DNA of 40,034 nucleotides from Bacillota bacterium (GTDB taxonomy: Bacteria > Bacillota > Clostridia > Christensenellales > Aristaeellaceae): contig CAUJDI010000048.1 of assembly GCA_963169565.1 (NCBI GenBank), positions 1 through 40,034 of the forward strand, in the 5' to 3' direction. The notes under the pieces were generated by a model. The model saw only the letters and a list, made by a program, of their open reading frames with translations. It had not been told where the DNA came from and did no database searches. Positions 16,301-23,505 of this stretch are shown in pieces. Positions within the stretch are counted from its first letter, which is position 1, and every line of letters begins with the position of its first letter. The translations under genes and the position numbers were made by a program.

Positions 16301-17870
16301 CGTAGAGGAAGGTCAGGCTGACGGGCTGGGCGGCATTGTTGACGACGGTGACGTACTTGACCGCATCCTCGCCCGGGGCCAGGCTGTAGCCTTCCAGAAG
16401 GTCCGAAGGAACAGGCTGCACCGCGTTCTTGCCTTCGCCGGCCATGAAGACAGTGTCCGAGGCAACGCGGTTTCCGCTCAGGTCGACGTAGGACACGGTG
16501 ACGCTGATCGGCTGGGACACCGGGGGGATGAGGCGGTACGTGAACATGACCTCAGCGGGCACGGCGCCGGATAGGCCCACCGTGACCTCGACACTGCCGG
16601 CGCTGATGAGCTGATAATCCGGCAGCAGGTTCGACGGGGACGGGGTAACGATGTGCGTCCCCGGCTGCAGAAGGACGGTCTGGCTGTCGGCCACCTGATT
16701 CCCGCCCTCGTCGGCGTAGATGATCCGGACCTGCGCGCTCTGCGCCGTGGGTTCAGGCTGGGAAGCCCGGTAGATGAAAATGATTTCAGGGGGATTCGCC
16801 CCCGACGCGTCCACGGTGACGGACTGGACGTCAGGCACGGTGAGCGAGTAACCCGCCTGCAGGTCGGCTGGCTGGGCGTACACGTTGTGGGTGCCTGGCT
16901 CCAGGATCATCTGTGCGGGGGGGGCGACCTGACTGCCCTGCTCATCCAGGTAGCGGACGGTGAGCACGGCGGGCTGGATGACGGGCTGGTAGGTGAAGCT
17001 GACCACGTTTGGTTCGGCTCCGGCCTGCCCGACGGCGACGTATTGCTCCGGGGCGCTGATCAGCTGGTAATCCGCCGGGACGCGCGCTGCGTCCGGAGTG
17101 ATCACGTGCTGCCCGGCTTCCAGCGTGCGCTGCTCGCTGGCGAACTCCTGACCGTTCTGGTCCAGGTAGCGGACGGTGAGCGCGGCGGGCTGTATGACGG
17201 GCTGGTAGGTGAAGCTGACAATGTTCGGTTCAGCTCCGGCCTGCCCGACGGTGACGTATTGCTCCGGGGCGCTGATCAGCTGGTAATCCGCCGGGACGCG
17301 CGCTGCGTCCGGGGTGATCACGTGCTGCCCGGCTTCCAGCGTGCGCTGCTCGCTGGCGAACTCCTGACCGTTCTGGTCGAGGTAGTGGATGGTGAGAACG
17401 GCTGGCTGGATGAAGGGCTCCGGCGGGTCGGGGAGCTCCCTGGTCAGGCTGACAAAGAGGCGGTAGCTGCGGAGCACTTCGCGGTTTGCACCAAGCCCCT
17501 GCAGGTCGATCCACATGCCGGTGAGCGCGCCGGCGGCGTCATATACATAATACTGGCTGACGGGCGTGCCGGCAGCGATGGAAAAACCGCCCGGGTACAT
17601 CCCCAGGGGGTCGGTAACGGTGAGCGCGGCGTTCGGGTCACCCTGGGCGTCCCCGTTCACGTACAGCCACCAGGCGTCCTCATACCCCGGATAGCCCGCC
17701 GGTATGGCGTTGATCTCTGCCGGCGTTCCGTCCGGACGGGTGTAATTCAGCGTGACCAGGATCTCCTGACCCGCGGGCTGCGCCGTCACCGCGCTGACGG
17801 GAAGAAGGAGCAGGAACGCCAGCGCGATGAGCGCGATTCGACGGACGGATGGATGCTGGAGTCTTGTCAT
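13389..17870 (-). CDS. Giant envelope protein: MucBP repeats, five SH3 domains, one TM, PQ-rich tail
   Basis: 1493 residues. Signal peptide about 1-31. A unique domain runs to about residue 150. Seven MucBP-like repeats follow (about 153-680), each starting like LTVRYLDQNGQEFAS and ending VSFTYQP. Then come five bacterial SH3 domains (about 705-1190) with NFRSSPG, NFRTKPS and RLRSGPS motifs and GYV ends, joined by Pro/Thr linkers. One membrane segment lies near 1292-1313 (LLAVGLIVLLGGGG). A basic stretch and a Pro/Gln-rich tail end the protein; the tail carries 22-residue repeats of the PQGTAQYRPTGMPPVG type and finishes in GETRRRRSDRHGNA. By the positive-inside rule the tail is cytoplasmic. 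MucBP and SH3 domains bind glycans and peptidoglycan, so a cell-wall tether or sensor is likely. AAGGAGG lies 8 bases before the ATG. The neighbouring sigma/anti-sigma pair suggests a sensing role, but this is inference. Confidence 0.9.
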   Translation of the reverse strand: MTRLQHPSVRRIALIALAFLLLLPVSAVTAQPAGQEILVTLNYTRPDGTPAEINAIPAGYPGYEDAWWLYVNGDAQGDPNAALTVTDPLGMYPGGFSIAAGTPVSQYYVYDAAGALTGMWIDLQGLGANREVLRSYRLFVSLTRELPDPPEPFIQPAVLTIHYLDQNGQEFASEQRTLEAGQHVITPDAARVPADYQLISAPEQYVTVGQAGAEPNIVSFTYQPVIQPAALTVRYLDQNGQEFASEQRTLEAGQHVITPDAARVPADYQLISAPEQYVAVGQAGAEPNVVSFTYQPVIQPAVLTVRYLDEQGSQVAPPAQMILEPGTHNVYAQPADLQAGYSLTVPDVQSVTVDASGANPPEIIFIYRASQPEPTAQSAQVRIIYADEGGNQVADSQTVLLQPGTHIVTPSPSNLLPDYQLISAGSVEVTVGLSGAVPAEVMFTYRLIPPVSQPISVTVSYVDLSGNRVASDTVFMAGEGKNAVQPVPSDLLEGYSLAPGEDAVKYVTVVNNAAQPVSLTFLYEKRQETTPTPVPPPKAALVSVLYRSEAGDVLFSENVPCKEGEQTLIAVDLSRIDAQHYQLVGQDSAVITLDSSGNPSQKEVVFTFRDTTVKSAVLTLHYRDEAGNAISPSQTLTIKAGEHQIQARPDPAPEGMELISASPVTVTLSQSGILSQQEIIFIYRRPTTPTPPPTPSPEPTALPFDLTTMDRYAYPISDNINFRSSPGTTQSGNILSTLNRTDLAHILGSVKNAQGEEWYLADVKGQEGFLKATVVRLLDYSEAAALFGWTPTPSPAPTPQQGLPSDGQIIDRWAEVTDRNGVNFRTKPSTGSTKISQLERGERFWVYTQETVGGRVWYSIMANGRKGYVMAEYARLFTQQESAQYQATLATPMPYSVTPTPTLPAVTATPVPTQPSATPVPVTPEPVSYHGYALTTLQAALRTGANRLDEPVLEMIEANSLVYVWGQTFVGNEGWSNVQVMADSAYGYLPNSALRTISEQEAASYLAQLQPQATATPVPTSLPEQRTGYAITMGDNVPMRAFADTNAQILNLLPNSSIADVRGQEYVAGSVWHLIQYGAGYGYVRADQMRLLSPAETTAYLDSLRTPTPAPAATLPPVTMDSPSSYGYVNTDKVRLRSGPSTASRELKLMNKHAFALVYGSSTESDGVWYRISQGGTTGYVHGNFFTVLPMGELSSYLQSPDYLNANSVAIPATGGSGQGASITPVEDYNATVWQNPNLINPSYEPFNPLGTPTPPVEAIFTPSPVPSESPSPSPVLIEEFPEPPEKADSSFPTGLLAVGLIVLLGGGGYYAYHLYQQNQKRAAARSAQRRAQLAQQNGQPQARPAQQQPVSPYAPPRTGTPQGTAQFRPTGMPPVGNQPGQTPQGTAQYRPTGMPPVGNQPGQTPQGTAQYRPAGMPPVGSQPGQTPQGTVQYRPGPQVPPQGPAQARPLDTAQPQGTSGAEPKQNAAGETGNSPSQAGETRRRRSDRHGNA
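13579..13790 (-). repeat. 66-bp tandem repeats encoding the cytoplasmic tail
   Basis: GTGCCCTGCGGC starts units at 13579, 13645 and 13711 and a partial one at 13777, exactly 66 bases (22 codons) apart. The units are nearly identical, so copy number may vary between strains. Confidence 0.9.
16981..17412 (-). repeat. Near-identical 216-bp tandem duplication (two MucBP repeats)
   Basis: The blocks starting at 16981 and 17197 are nearly identical over most of 216 bases (72 codons), although other MucBP repeats in the same protein have diverged. This points to recent duplication or gene conversion. Confidence 0.9.
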
Positions 17871-17909
17871 GGACCTGGCCTCCTTGTGTACGCTTGGTAC
17901 GATGTTACA

Positions 17910-17938
17910 ATTTTATTACAATTTCTTTTCCCTGTCAA
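17910..17938 (-). promoter_or_regulatory. Sigma-A promoter for the MucBP/SH3 gene
   Basis: On the minus strand TTGACA, a 17-base AT-rich spacer and TAAAAT, about 40 bases before the start codon. Confidence 0.8.
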
Positions 17939-18019
17939 TCACAGCTGCCGCTGGCAGCCCCGCCTTGACGACCATACAACGCGCGCCGGGGATGCTTTCT
18001 TCCATAATCCACTTTGGTA

Positions 18020-18028
18020 TGCTATACT
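18020..18028 (+). promoter_or_regulatory. Extended -10 promoter candidate for the NYN-led gene cluster
   Basis: TGC followed by TATACT forms an extended -10 box about 60 bases before the TTG start at 18088. The -35 region is poor. It may drive the whole run from 18088 to 24964. Confidence 0.5.
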
Positions 18029-18087
18029 TCAGATTATACCGGCATGCCGGGAGATGCGCGGGCAGCCGCAAAAAGGAGCAATGAGTT

Positions 18088-19077
18088 TTGAGCACATCGC
18101 GGTTTGCAGTATTTGTTGATCTGGAGAACGCAGGCGGCAAGGCGGAGACCCTGAACAACATCCTGGAGAAGGTGAAGATCAGGGGAGACATCCTCATGGG
18201 AAAGGTGTACGGCTACACCGACAAGTACAGCGGGCTCAAGGAGCTGCTGCTGTCCAACACTTTCACCGTCGTCCCCTCCCTGCGCTACGGGGTGGCCCAG
18301 AAGAACAACGCGGACATCCTGCTGGTGCTGGATGCGATGGAAGTGGCCTATACCAACAGCCTCATCGACAGCTTCTGCATCGTGTCCGGCGACAGCGATT
18401 ACACCCCCCTGGTCGGCAAGCTGAAGTCCATGGGCAAGTTTGTCCTGGGCATCTCGCGCTCCGAGGCGGCCAGCACGATCTTCATCAACGCCTGCAACGA
18501 GTTCCAGTTCCTGGAGTCCGTGTCCGTGCGCCGTACGCCCCAGAAAGCCAGGAAAACGGACAACGGGAGCGGGGATGAGATGGAGCTGCTCAAGCAGATC
18601 GGCAGCATCCTGGACGACCATAACGACGATGAGGTCTTTGCCAGCGAACTCAAGGGCATCCTCCTGCGCCTGCGGCCCGATTTCAACGAGCGCAACTACG
18701 GCGCCAGCACATTTTTCAAGCTGCTCACCAAGCTTTCCCAGCAGTATGGGGTCATCAAGGTACGCTCGGACAACTACAACGTGATGGTGTCCCTGGCGAA
18801 TGAGGACGCGGCTGCCGACAGCAAGCCCGCCAGTCCGCTGAACGCGGAGAACTGGGTGGAAGTCTTCAGGGAGCAGCTGAAGCACTACAAGGACGATGGC
18901 TTTGAGCGCATCAATCCCAGCATCCTCAAGGCCGACATCCAGAGCCTCTATCCGGACTTCCAGGAGAAGAACGTCGGGTTCAAGCGTTTTTCCGATCTGC
19001 TCAAGGCCCTGGAGAAGGAAAAGGTGCTGACGCTGGAAATGGACCAGCAGCGCAACATGCTGATCAAGATGATGTGA
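18088..19077 (+). CDS. NYN-domain (LabA-like) putative RNase with OST-HTH repeats
   Basis: 329 residues. The N-terminal NYN/PIN-like nuclease domain (about 5-150) keeps its acidic residues in FVDLENAG, NNADILLVLDAM and IVSGDSDYTPLVGKL. Two copies of an OST-HTH/LOTUS-type module follow (about 165-240 and 255-325); the matching pieces are LKGILLRLRPDFNERNYGAS and KADIQSLYPDFQEKNVGFKRF. Such proteins are thought to cleave or bind structured RNA; the target is unknown. The start is TTG at 18088 with AAGGAG 9 bases upstream; an ATG at 18081 belongs to a 12-codon out-of-frame reading. Its stop overlaps the start of the next gene by one base (TGATG), so it leads a coupled gene run. Confidence 0.9.
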   Translation: MSTSRFAVFVDLENAGGKAETLNNILEKVKIRGDILMGKVYGYTDKYSGLKELLLSNTFTVVPSLRYGVAQKNNADILLVLDAMEVAYTNSLIDSFCIVSGDSDYTPLVGKLKSMGKFVLGISRSEAASTIFINACNEFQFLESVSVRRTPQKARKTDNGSGDEMELLKQIGSILDDHNDDEVFASELKGILLRLRPDFNERNYGASTFFKLLTKLSQQYGVIKVRSDNYNVMVSLANEDAAADSKPASPLNAENWVEVFREQLKHYKDDGFERINPSILKADIQSLYPDFQEKNVGFKRFSDLLKALEKEKVLTLEMDQQRNMLIKMM

Positions 19078-20057
19078 TGGGAGAGCCCGTGAAGCCGGTA
19101 TATTCCGTGGTCGTTCCCTGCTACAACGAAGAGGACTGCATCAGGGAGACCCACAGCCGCCTGAGCGCTGTGATGCGCGGGATGGGCGAAGGCTATGAGA
19201 TCCTCTACATCAATGACGCCAGCCGGGACAGGACGCCTCAGCTGCTGGACGAGCTGGCCGCGGGCGATCCAGCAGTCAGGGTGATCCACTTCGCGCGCAA
19301 CGCGGGGCACCAGCTGGCCGTGTCCGCGGGGCTGGACCATGCCTCCGGCAGCGCGGTGGTCATCATCGACGCGGACCTGCAGGACCCGCCGGAACTGATC
19401 CCGGAGATGGCCCGGCTCTGGCGTGAAGGCGCCGAGGTCGTCTACGGAATGCGCAGGAGCCGCGAAGGCGAGAAGTGGTTCAAGAAGGCCACCGCCAGCG
19501 CCTATTACCGCCTGCTGCGCAGGCTGGCAGGGAACGCCTTTCCCGAGGACACAGGCGATTTTCGCCTGGCGGACCGCAGGGTGGTCGACGTGGTCCGCAA
19601 CATGCCGGAGCACGCGCGCTACCTGCGCGGGATGTTCGCCTGGGCGGGTTTCAGGCAGGTCCCCCTGCTGTATGACCGCGCCCCCCGTTTTGCCGGGGAG
19701 ACGCACTATCCGCTGAAAAAAATGCTGCGGCTGGCCGCGAACGGGGTGCTGAGCTTTTCGGAGAAGCCCCTGCTGTGGCCATTATGGTCAGGCCTGGTGT
19801 GGCTTCTGGCCGGTTTTGCGGTCCTGATCGCGCTGGCGGTCCTCCTGCTGCTGGGCAGGGATGTTTCGGGCCTGGTGATGCCCCTGATCCTCTGCCTGGC
19901 TTCCGGCAGCCTGCTGTTCTCCCTGGGCGTGCTGGGCGCCTACCTGGCGCGGGTGTATGAGGAGGTCAAGGGAAGGCCGCTGTACGTGGTGGCCTCAACC
20001 CGTGGGTTCGGGGCTCCCGGTCCGGAGCTGCCCCCCGGTACGCGCCGGAGGGCGTGA
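19077..20057 (+). CDS. Polyprenyl-phosphate glycosyltransferase, GT2 (DPM1/GtrB-like)
   Basis: 326 residues. The GT-A domain begins YSVVVPCYNEEDCIRE, has the metal-binding IIDADLQDPPE and the acceptor-side DTGDFRLADRRV. A basic segment with RGMFAWAGFRQ follows, then two C-terminal membrane helices (about 228-250 and 262-285). This architecture belongs to enzymes that load a sugar from a nucleotide donor onto undecaprenyl phosphate at the inner membrane face, for glycosylation of wall polymers or lipids. The ATG overlaps the preceding stop by one base. No flippase or acceptor transferase is encoded beside it. Sugar identity is unknown. Confidence 0.93.
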   Translation: MGEPVKPVYSVVVPCYNEEDCIRETHSRLSAVMRGMGEGYEILYINDASRDRTPQLLDELAAGDPAVRVIHFARNAGHQLAVSAGLDHASGSAVVIIDADLQDPPELIPEMARLWREGAEVVYGMRRSREGEKWFKKATASAYYRLLRRLAGNAFPEDTGDFRLADRRVVDVVRNMPEHARYLRGMFAWAGFRQVPLLYDRAPRFAGETHYPLKKMLRLAANGVLSFSEKPLLWPLWSGLVWLLAGFAVLIALAVLLLLGRDVSGLVMPLILCLASGSLLFSLGVLGAYLARVYEEVKGRPLYVVASTRGFGAPGPELPPGTRRRA

Positions 20058-20099
20058 AACGGATCTGATGTGATGCCGGGCAGGGGCACAAGCCTGCAG

Positions 20100-20128
20100 C
20101 CGCGCCGGGAAATCGGGCGCGGTTTCTT
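20100..20128 (+). terminator. Attenuator-like hairpin before the ferritin-like gene
   Basis: CCGCGCC and GGCGCGG pair with a 9-base loop and are followed by TTTCTT, ending 2 bases before the GAGGAGGG ribosome binding site region. It may reduce read-through from the glycosyltransferase gene into ferritin-potABC. Confidence 0.5.
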
Positions 20129-20139
20129 GAGGAGGGTGT

Positions 20140-20622
20140 ATGGGGGAGAAACTGAACCTGTCCGCCGCGGAGGCGCTGTACCTGGCCGAACGGATGGAGG
20201 CGCGCGCGGTCCAGCTGTATGAGCGCGCAAGAGTCGTTTTTTCTCTCGGCGCGCTGGGGATCCTGCTGTCAGACCTGGCGCGGGAGGAGCGCGGGCATCA
20301 GTCGGAGTTCGCTCTGTTGCTGCAGAAGGAAGCGCCCGTCGCGCCGGAGCGCGCGATGCTGCTGGACGCCCAGGCCGGGAACATGCTGTTTGAAGGCGGC
20401 CTGACGGGCGCAGTGCGGGAGGGCGCGTTTGATTCCCCCCTGTCCCTGCTGAACTGGGCGGCCGACGAGGAGGAGCGCGCGGCGAAGCGTTATGCGGAGT
20501 TCGCCCAGGCCGCCGGGGAGGAAGCGCGCGAAGCCTTCCTGCACATCGCCGCGCAGGAGACGGTCCATCTGCAGCGGCTCAAGGAACAGATAGCGCTGCT
20601 TGCCGGGAGAAAGGATGTCTGA
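20140..20622 (+). CDS. Ferritin-like (rubrerythrin-type) di-iron protein
   Basis: 160 residues forming a predicted four-helix bundle. Candidate iron ligands follow the usual E...ExxH...E...ExxH pattern: ERMEARAVQLYERA, EERGHQSEF, ADEEERAAKRYAEF and AQETVHLQRL. The rubredoxin-like FeS4 tail of full rubrerythrin is absent. Proteins of this type reduce peroxide or handle iron in anaerobes; the exact activity is not predictable. GGAGGG precedes the ATG. The end overlaps potA by 8 bases. The link to a polyamine transporter is unusual. Confidence 0.85.
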   Translation: MGEKLNLSAAEALYLAERMEARAVQLYERARVVFSLGALGILLSDLAREERGHQSEFALLLQKEAPVAPERAMLLDAQAGNMLFEGGLTGAVREGAFDSPLSLLNWAADEEERAAKRYAEFAQAAGEEAREAFLHIAAQETVHLQRLKEQIALLAGRKDV

Positions 20623-21712
20623 CAGGCCGGTTTTGCTGTCCCTGCGGGGGCTGCGCAAGACCTTTGATACCCAGGAGGCCGTCAGCGGCCTGGACCTGGA
20701 GGTGTTCGCAGGGGAGTTCCTGACCCTGCTGGGCCCTTCCGGCTGCGGCAAGACCACGACGCTGCGGATCATCGCGGGGCTGGAGATGCCCAGCGCCGGG
20801 AGCGTGCTGCTGGACGGGCAGGACATCACCGCGCTGGCGCCTGAGAAGCGCGCCGTGAACACGGTGTTTCAGAACTACGCCCTCTTCCCGCACATGAACG
20901 TTGCGAAAAACATCGCCTACGGTCTCCGGATGCGCGGCGCGGGGAAAGAGGAGATCGCCCGGAAGACCGCGGAAATGCTGGAATTGGTGCAGCTCACGGG
21001 TTATGGGAAGCGCATGCCCGGGCAGCTGTCCGGCGGCCAGCGCCAGCGTGTGGCGATCGCCCGCTCGCTCATCCTCTCCCCGCGCATCCTGCTGCTGGAC
21101 GAACCCCTGGGCGCGCTGGACCTTCAGCTGCGCCGCCAGATGCAGGTCGAGCTGAAGCGGATGCAGCAGAAGCTGGGCATCACCTTCATCTACATCACCC
21201 ACGATCAGGAAGAGGCGCTGCTGATGAGCGACCGTGTCGCGCTCATGCGCGGCGGCCGTTTCGTGCAGGTCGGCACCCCGCTGGAACTGTATGAGCATCC
21301 GCAGACCGCCTTCGCGGCCAGCTTCATCGGGGAGACCAACCTGATCGCGGGGCGCGCCGCGGCGGTCAAGGAGGGCGAGGTGCTGCTGGACATCGCGGGC
21401 TTTTCACTGCCCTGCGAAAGCTTTGACTGGATCACCCCCGGGGAGGAACTGCTGCTGTGCGTGCGCGCCCAGCGGATGCACCTCTCCACCGAGCCTGTCA
21501 ACGCCCCCTGCCGCCTGAAAGGCGAACTGGTGGAGAACCACTATGCCGGCGGCGAACGCACCAGCCTGGTCCGGCTCCCGGACGGGCAGACCGTCCGCGT
21601 CCGGCACAGCACGGAGAACGATGCGGGATTGGCGCCCGGCAGCGAGGTCTTCTGCTGGTGGAACATGCCCTCCGGCGTGCTGGTGCGCGACGACCGGGAG
21701 GAGGGCCAGTGA
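20615..21712 (+). CDS. potA: Spermidine/putrescine ABC transporter ATP-binding protein
   Basis: 365 residues from the ATG at 20615, just after GGGAGAAAGG; a TTG at 20600 is rejected. Walker A GPSGCGKTTT, Q-loop QNYALFPHM, signature LSGGQRQRVAIAR, Walker B LLLDEPLGALD and the switch histidine in ITHDQEEAL are all intact. A C-terminal TOBE_2 domain (about 280-355) is present. It energises import by the PotB/PotC permease encoded next. The start lies inside the ferritin-like gene, and the stop shares one base with potB, so the genes are translationally coupled. The family assignment is firm; the polyamine substrate is inferred from the PotABC type. Confidence 0.92.
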   Translation: MSDRPVLLSLRGLRKTFDTQEAVSGLDLEVFAGEFLTLLGPSGCGKTTTLRIIAGLEMPSAGSVLLDGQDITALAPEKRAVNTVFQNYALFPHMNVAKNIAYGLRMRGAGKEEIARKTAEMLELVQLTGYGKRMPGQLSGGQRQRVAIARSLILSPRILLLDEPLGALDLQLRRQMQVELKRMQQKLGITFIYITHDQEEALLMSDRVALMRGGRFVQVGTPLELYEHPQTAFAASFIGETNLIAGRAAAVKEGEVLLDIAGFSLPCESFDWITPGEELLLCVRAQRMHLSTEPVNAPCRLKGELVENHYAGGERTSLVRLPDGQTVRVRHSTENDAGLAPGSEVFCWWNMPSGVLVRDDREEGQ

Positions 21713-22611
21713 TGGCCGTTCATCATATTGAGGGAAAGGCAAAGCGCGGGCGCGAGGCGCTCGCCCTGCCGATGGCCGTCTATGCCGCGCTGTTCGTGGG
21801 GCTGAGCCTGCTGTACATCATCGGGCTCAGTTTTTTGAATCGCGGGGAGGGCTTTTCCGCTTCCCCGCCCGTCACGGCAGATAATTACCTGCGCATCATC
21901 AGCCCTTTGTACCTGCGCTCCCTCCTGCTGTCCCTGCGCCTGGCGGCGCTGACCGCGCTGTTCTGCCTCTTGTTGGGCTACCCTTTTGCCTATTTCCTCG
22001 CCAAGGCCAGGCCGAAGGCCCGCGCCTGGCTGCTGATGCTGCTCATCGTCCCCTTCTGGACCAACGCGCTCATCCGCATCTACGGCTGGAAGATCCTCTT
22101 CTCGGCCTCCGGGCCTGTCAACAGCGCGCTGCTGTCCCTGGGGCTCATCGGAAGGCCGCTGAAGCTGCTCTATACCGATTTCGCGGTGCTGGTCGGGATG
22201 ATCTACGCCATGATCCCCTTCATGGTGCTGCCGGTGTATTCCAGCGTGGAGCGGATGGACTGGGCGATGGTGGAAGCTTCCCGCGACCTGGGCGCTTCCC
22301 CCCTGAAGGCCTTCCTTACCGTGACCGTGCCCATGACCCTGCCGGGGGTGCTGGCCGGGCTGGTCCTCACCTTCATCCCCTCCGTCGGCCTGTTCTTCCT
22401 AAGCGACCTTTTGGGCGGCTCCAACACCATGCTCTGGGGGAACATGGTGCACAACGAGCTGCTCAAGAGCCGCGACCTGCCCTTTGCCGCCGCGCTGAGC
22501 GTCGTGCTGCTCACCCTGACGGGGCTTGTGATCCTGATCTACCGGCGCATGGGAGGCAAGGCCGAGTCGATGGTGTTTTTAGGGAGACGGTTCATTTTTG
22601 AAACCCAATAA
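21712..22611 (+). CDS. potB: Spermidine/putrescine ABC transporter permease
   Basis: 299 residues from the ATG at 21712 that overlaps the potA stop (TGATG); the frame is open further upstream inside potA, but that part is not used. Six predicted membrane helices. The EAA loop that contacts the ATPase is EASRDLGASPLKAFLTVTVP. PFWTNALIRIYGWK is typical of PotB. It works with PotC as a heterodimeric channel. Confidence 0.92.
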   Translation: MAVHHIEGKAKRGREALALPMAVYAALFVGLSLLYIIGLSFLNRGEGFSASPPVTADNYLRIISPLYLRSLLLSLRLAALTALFCLLLGYPFAYFLAKARPKARAWLLMLLIVPFWTNALIRIYGWKILFSASGPVNSALLSLGLIGRPLKLLYTDFAVLVGMIYAMIPFMVLPVYSSVERMDWAMVEASRDLGASPLKAFLTVTVPMTLPGVLAGLVLTFIPSVGLFFLSDLLGGSNTMLWGNMVHNELLKSRDLPFAAALSVVLLTLTGLVILIYRRMGGKAESMVFLGRRFIFETQ

Positions 22612-22629
22612 AGAAAAGGAGGCGTCCGA

Positions 22630-23505
22630 ATGAAAAAGAACTCACCCTGGGCCTCCTTTTATCTGGCCCTGATCCTGGTCCTGCTGTACCTGCCCGTTCT
22701 GATGGTGGTGCTGTTCTCCTTCAACTCCAACCCCGGGCGCACCGCCAACTTCCAGTTTGAGGGTTTTTCGCTACAGTGGTACCGGGATTTGTTCGACCCC
22801 GTCACCGGCTACGGCACGGCGCTGACCACCTCGCTGGTCCTTGCCGGGTGGAGCGTGCTGTTCTCCGCCGTCATCGGCACCCTGGGCGCCATCGGGATGG
22901 TGCGCCGCCCCCGGCGCAGGGGCCTGATCGGGAGAGCCGGGCACGCCGCGCTGGGCGCGGGGGAGCAGATCGCCGTGCTGCCGATCATGATCCCGGAGAT
23001 CATCCTGGGGCTGGCGCTGATGGCTCTGTTCTCCTTTATCGGCATCCCCTTCGGCATGCCCGCTCTGGTGCTCTCCCACGTCGCCTTCTGCGTGCCTTAC
23101 ATCTTCATCACCGTGAAGGGCCGCCTGGCCTCCCTGGACCCGGGGCTGGAGGAGGCGGCGCGGGATCTGGGCGCGACCCCTCTCAAGGTGCTGGCCACCG
23201 TCACCCTGCCCCTTTCGTTCCCCGCCATCCTCTCCGGCTGCCTGCTGGCGTTTGCCATGTCCATGGATGACTTTGTCATCAGCTTCTTTGTCAACGGACC
23301 GCAGACCACCACCCTGCCGCTGAAGGTCTACTCCTCCGTCAAGGTCGGCGTGCCCCCGCACGTGAACGCCCTGTGCACGGTGATGCTGGGGGTGGTGTTC
23401 ACCCTGGTGGCGCTGGGGCAGCTGATCCAGGCCGGCAATCTGAAGCGAAAAGACAGGCTTGGGTACGCCGGCAGGGACGGCCTGACGGGAGGGCTTGTCC
23501 CATGA
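22630..23505 (+). CDS. potC: Spermidine/putrescine ABC transporter permease
   Basis: 291 residues with six predicted membrane helices. The start region YLPVLMVVLFSFNSN and the EAA loop EEAARDLGATPLKVLATVTLP are PotC-like, as is SMDDFVISFFVNGP. AAAAGGAGG lies upstream. The usual next gene, the binding protein potD, is missing: murG follows with a 4-base overlap. Confidence 0.92.
   Translation: MKKNSPWASFYLALILVLLYLPVLMVVLFSFNSNPGRTANFQFEGFSLQWYRDLFDPVTGYGTALTTSLVLAGWSVLFSAVIGTLGAIGMVRRPRRRGLIGRAGHAALGAGEQIAVLPIMIPEIILGLALMALFSFIGIPFGMPALVLSHVAFCVPYIFITVKGRLASLDPGLEEAARDLGATPLKVLATVTLPLSFPAILSGCLLAFAMSMDDFVISFFVNGPQTTTLPLKVYSSVKVGVPPHVNALCTVMLGVVFTLVALGQLIQAGNLKRKDRLGYAGRDGLTGGLVP

Noticed and set aside
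16653-18119. Plus-strand open frame of 488 codons across the MucBP region
   Set aside because: Antisense shadow of a repetitive GC-rich gene. Its apparent repeats only mirror the 216-bp duplication on the other strand.
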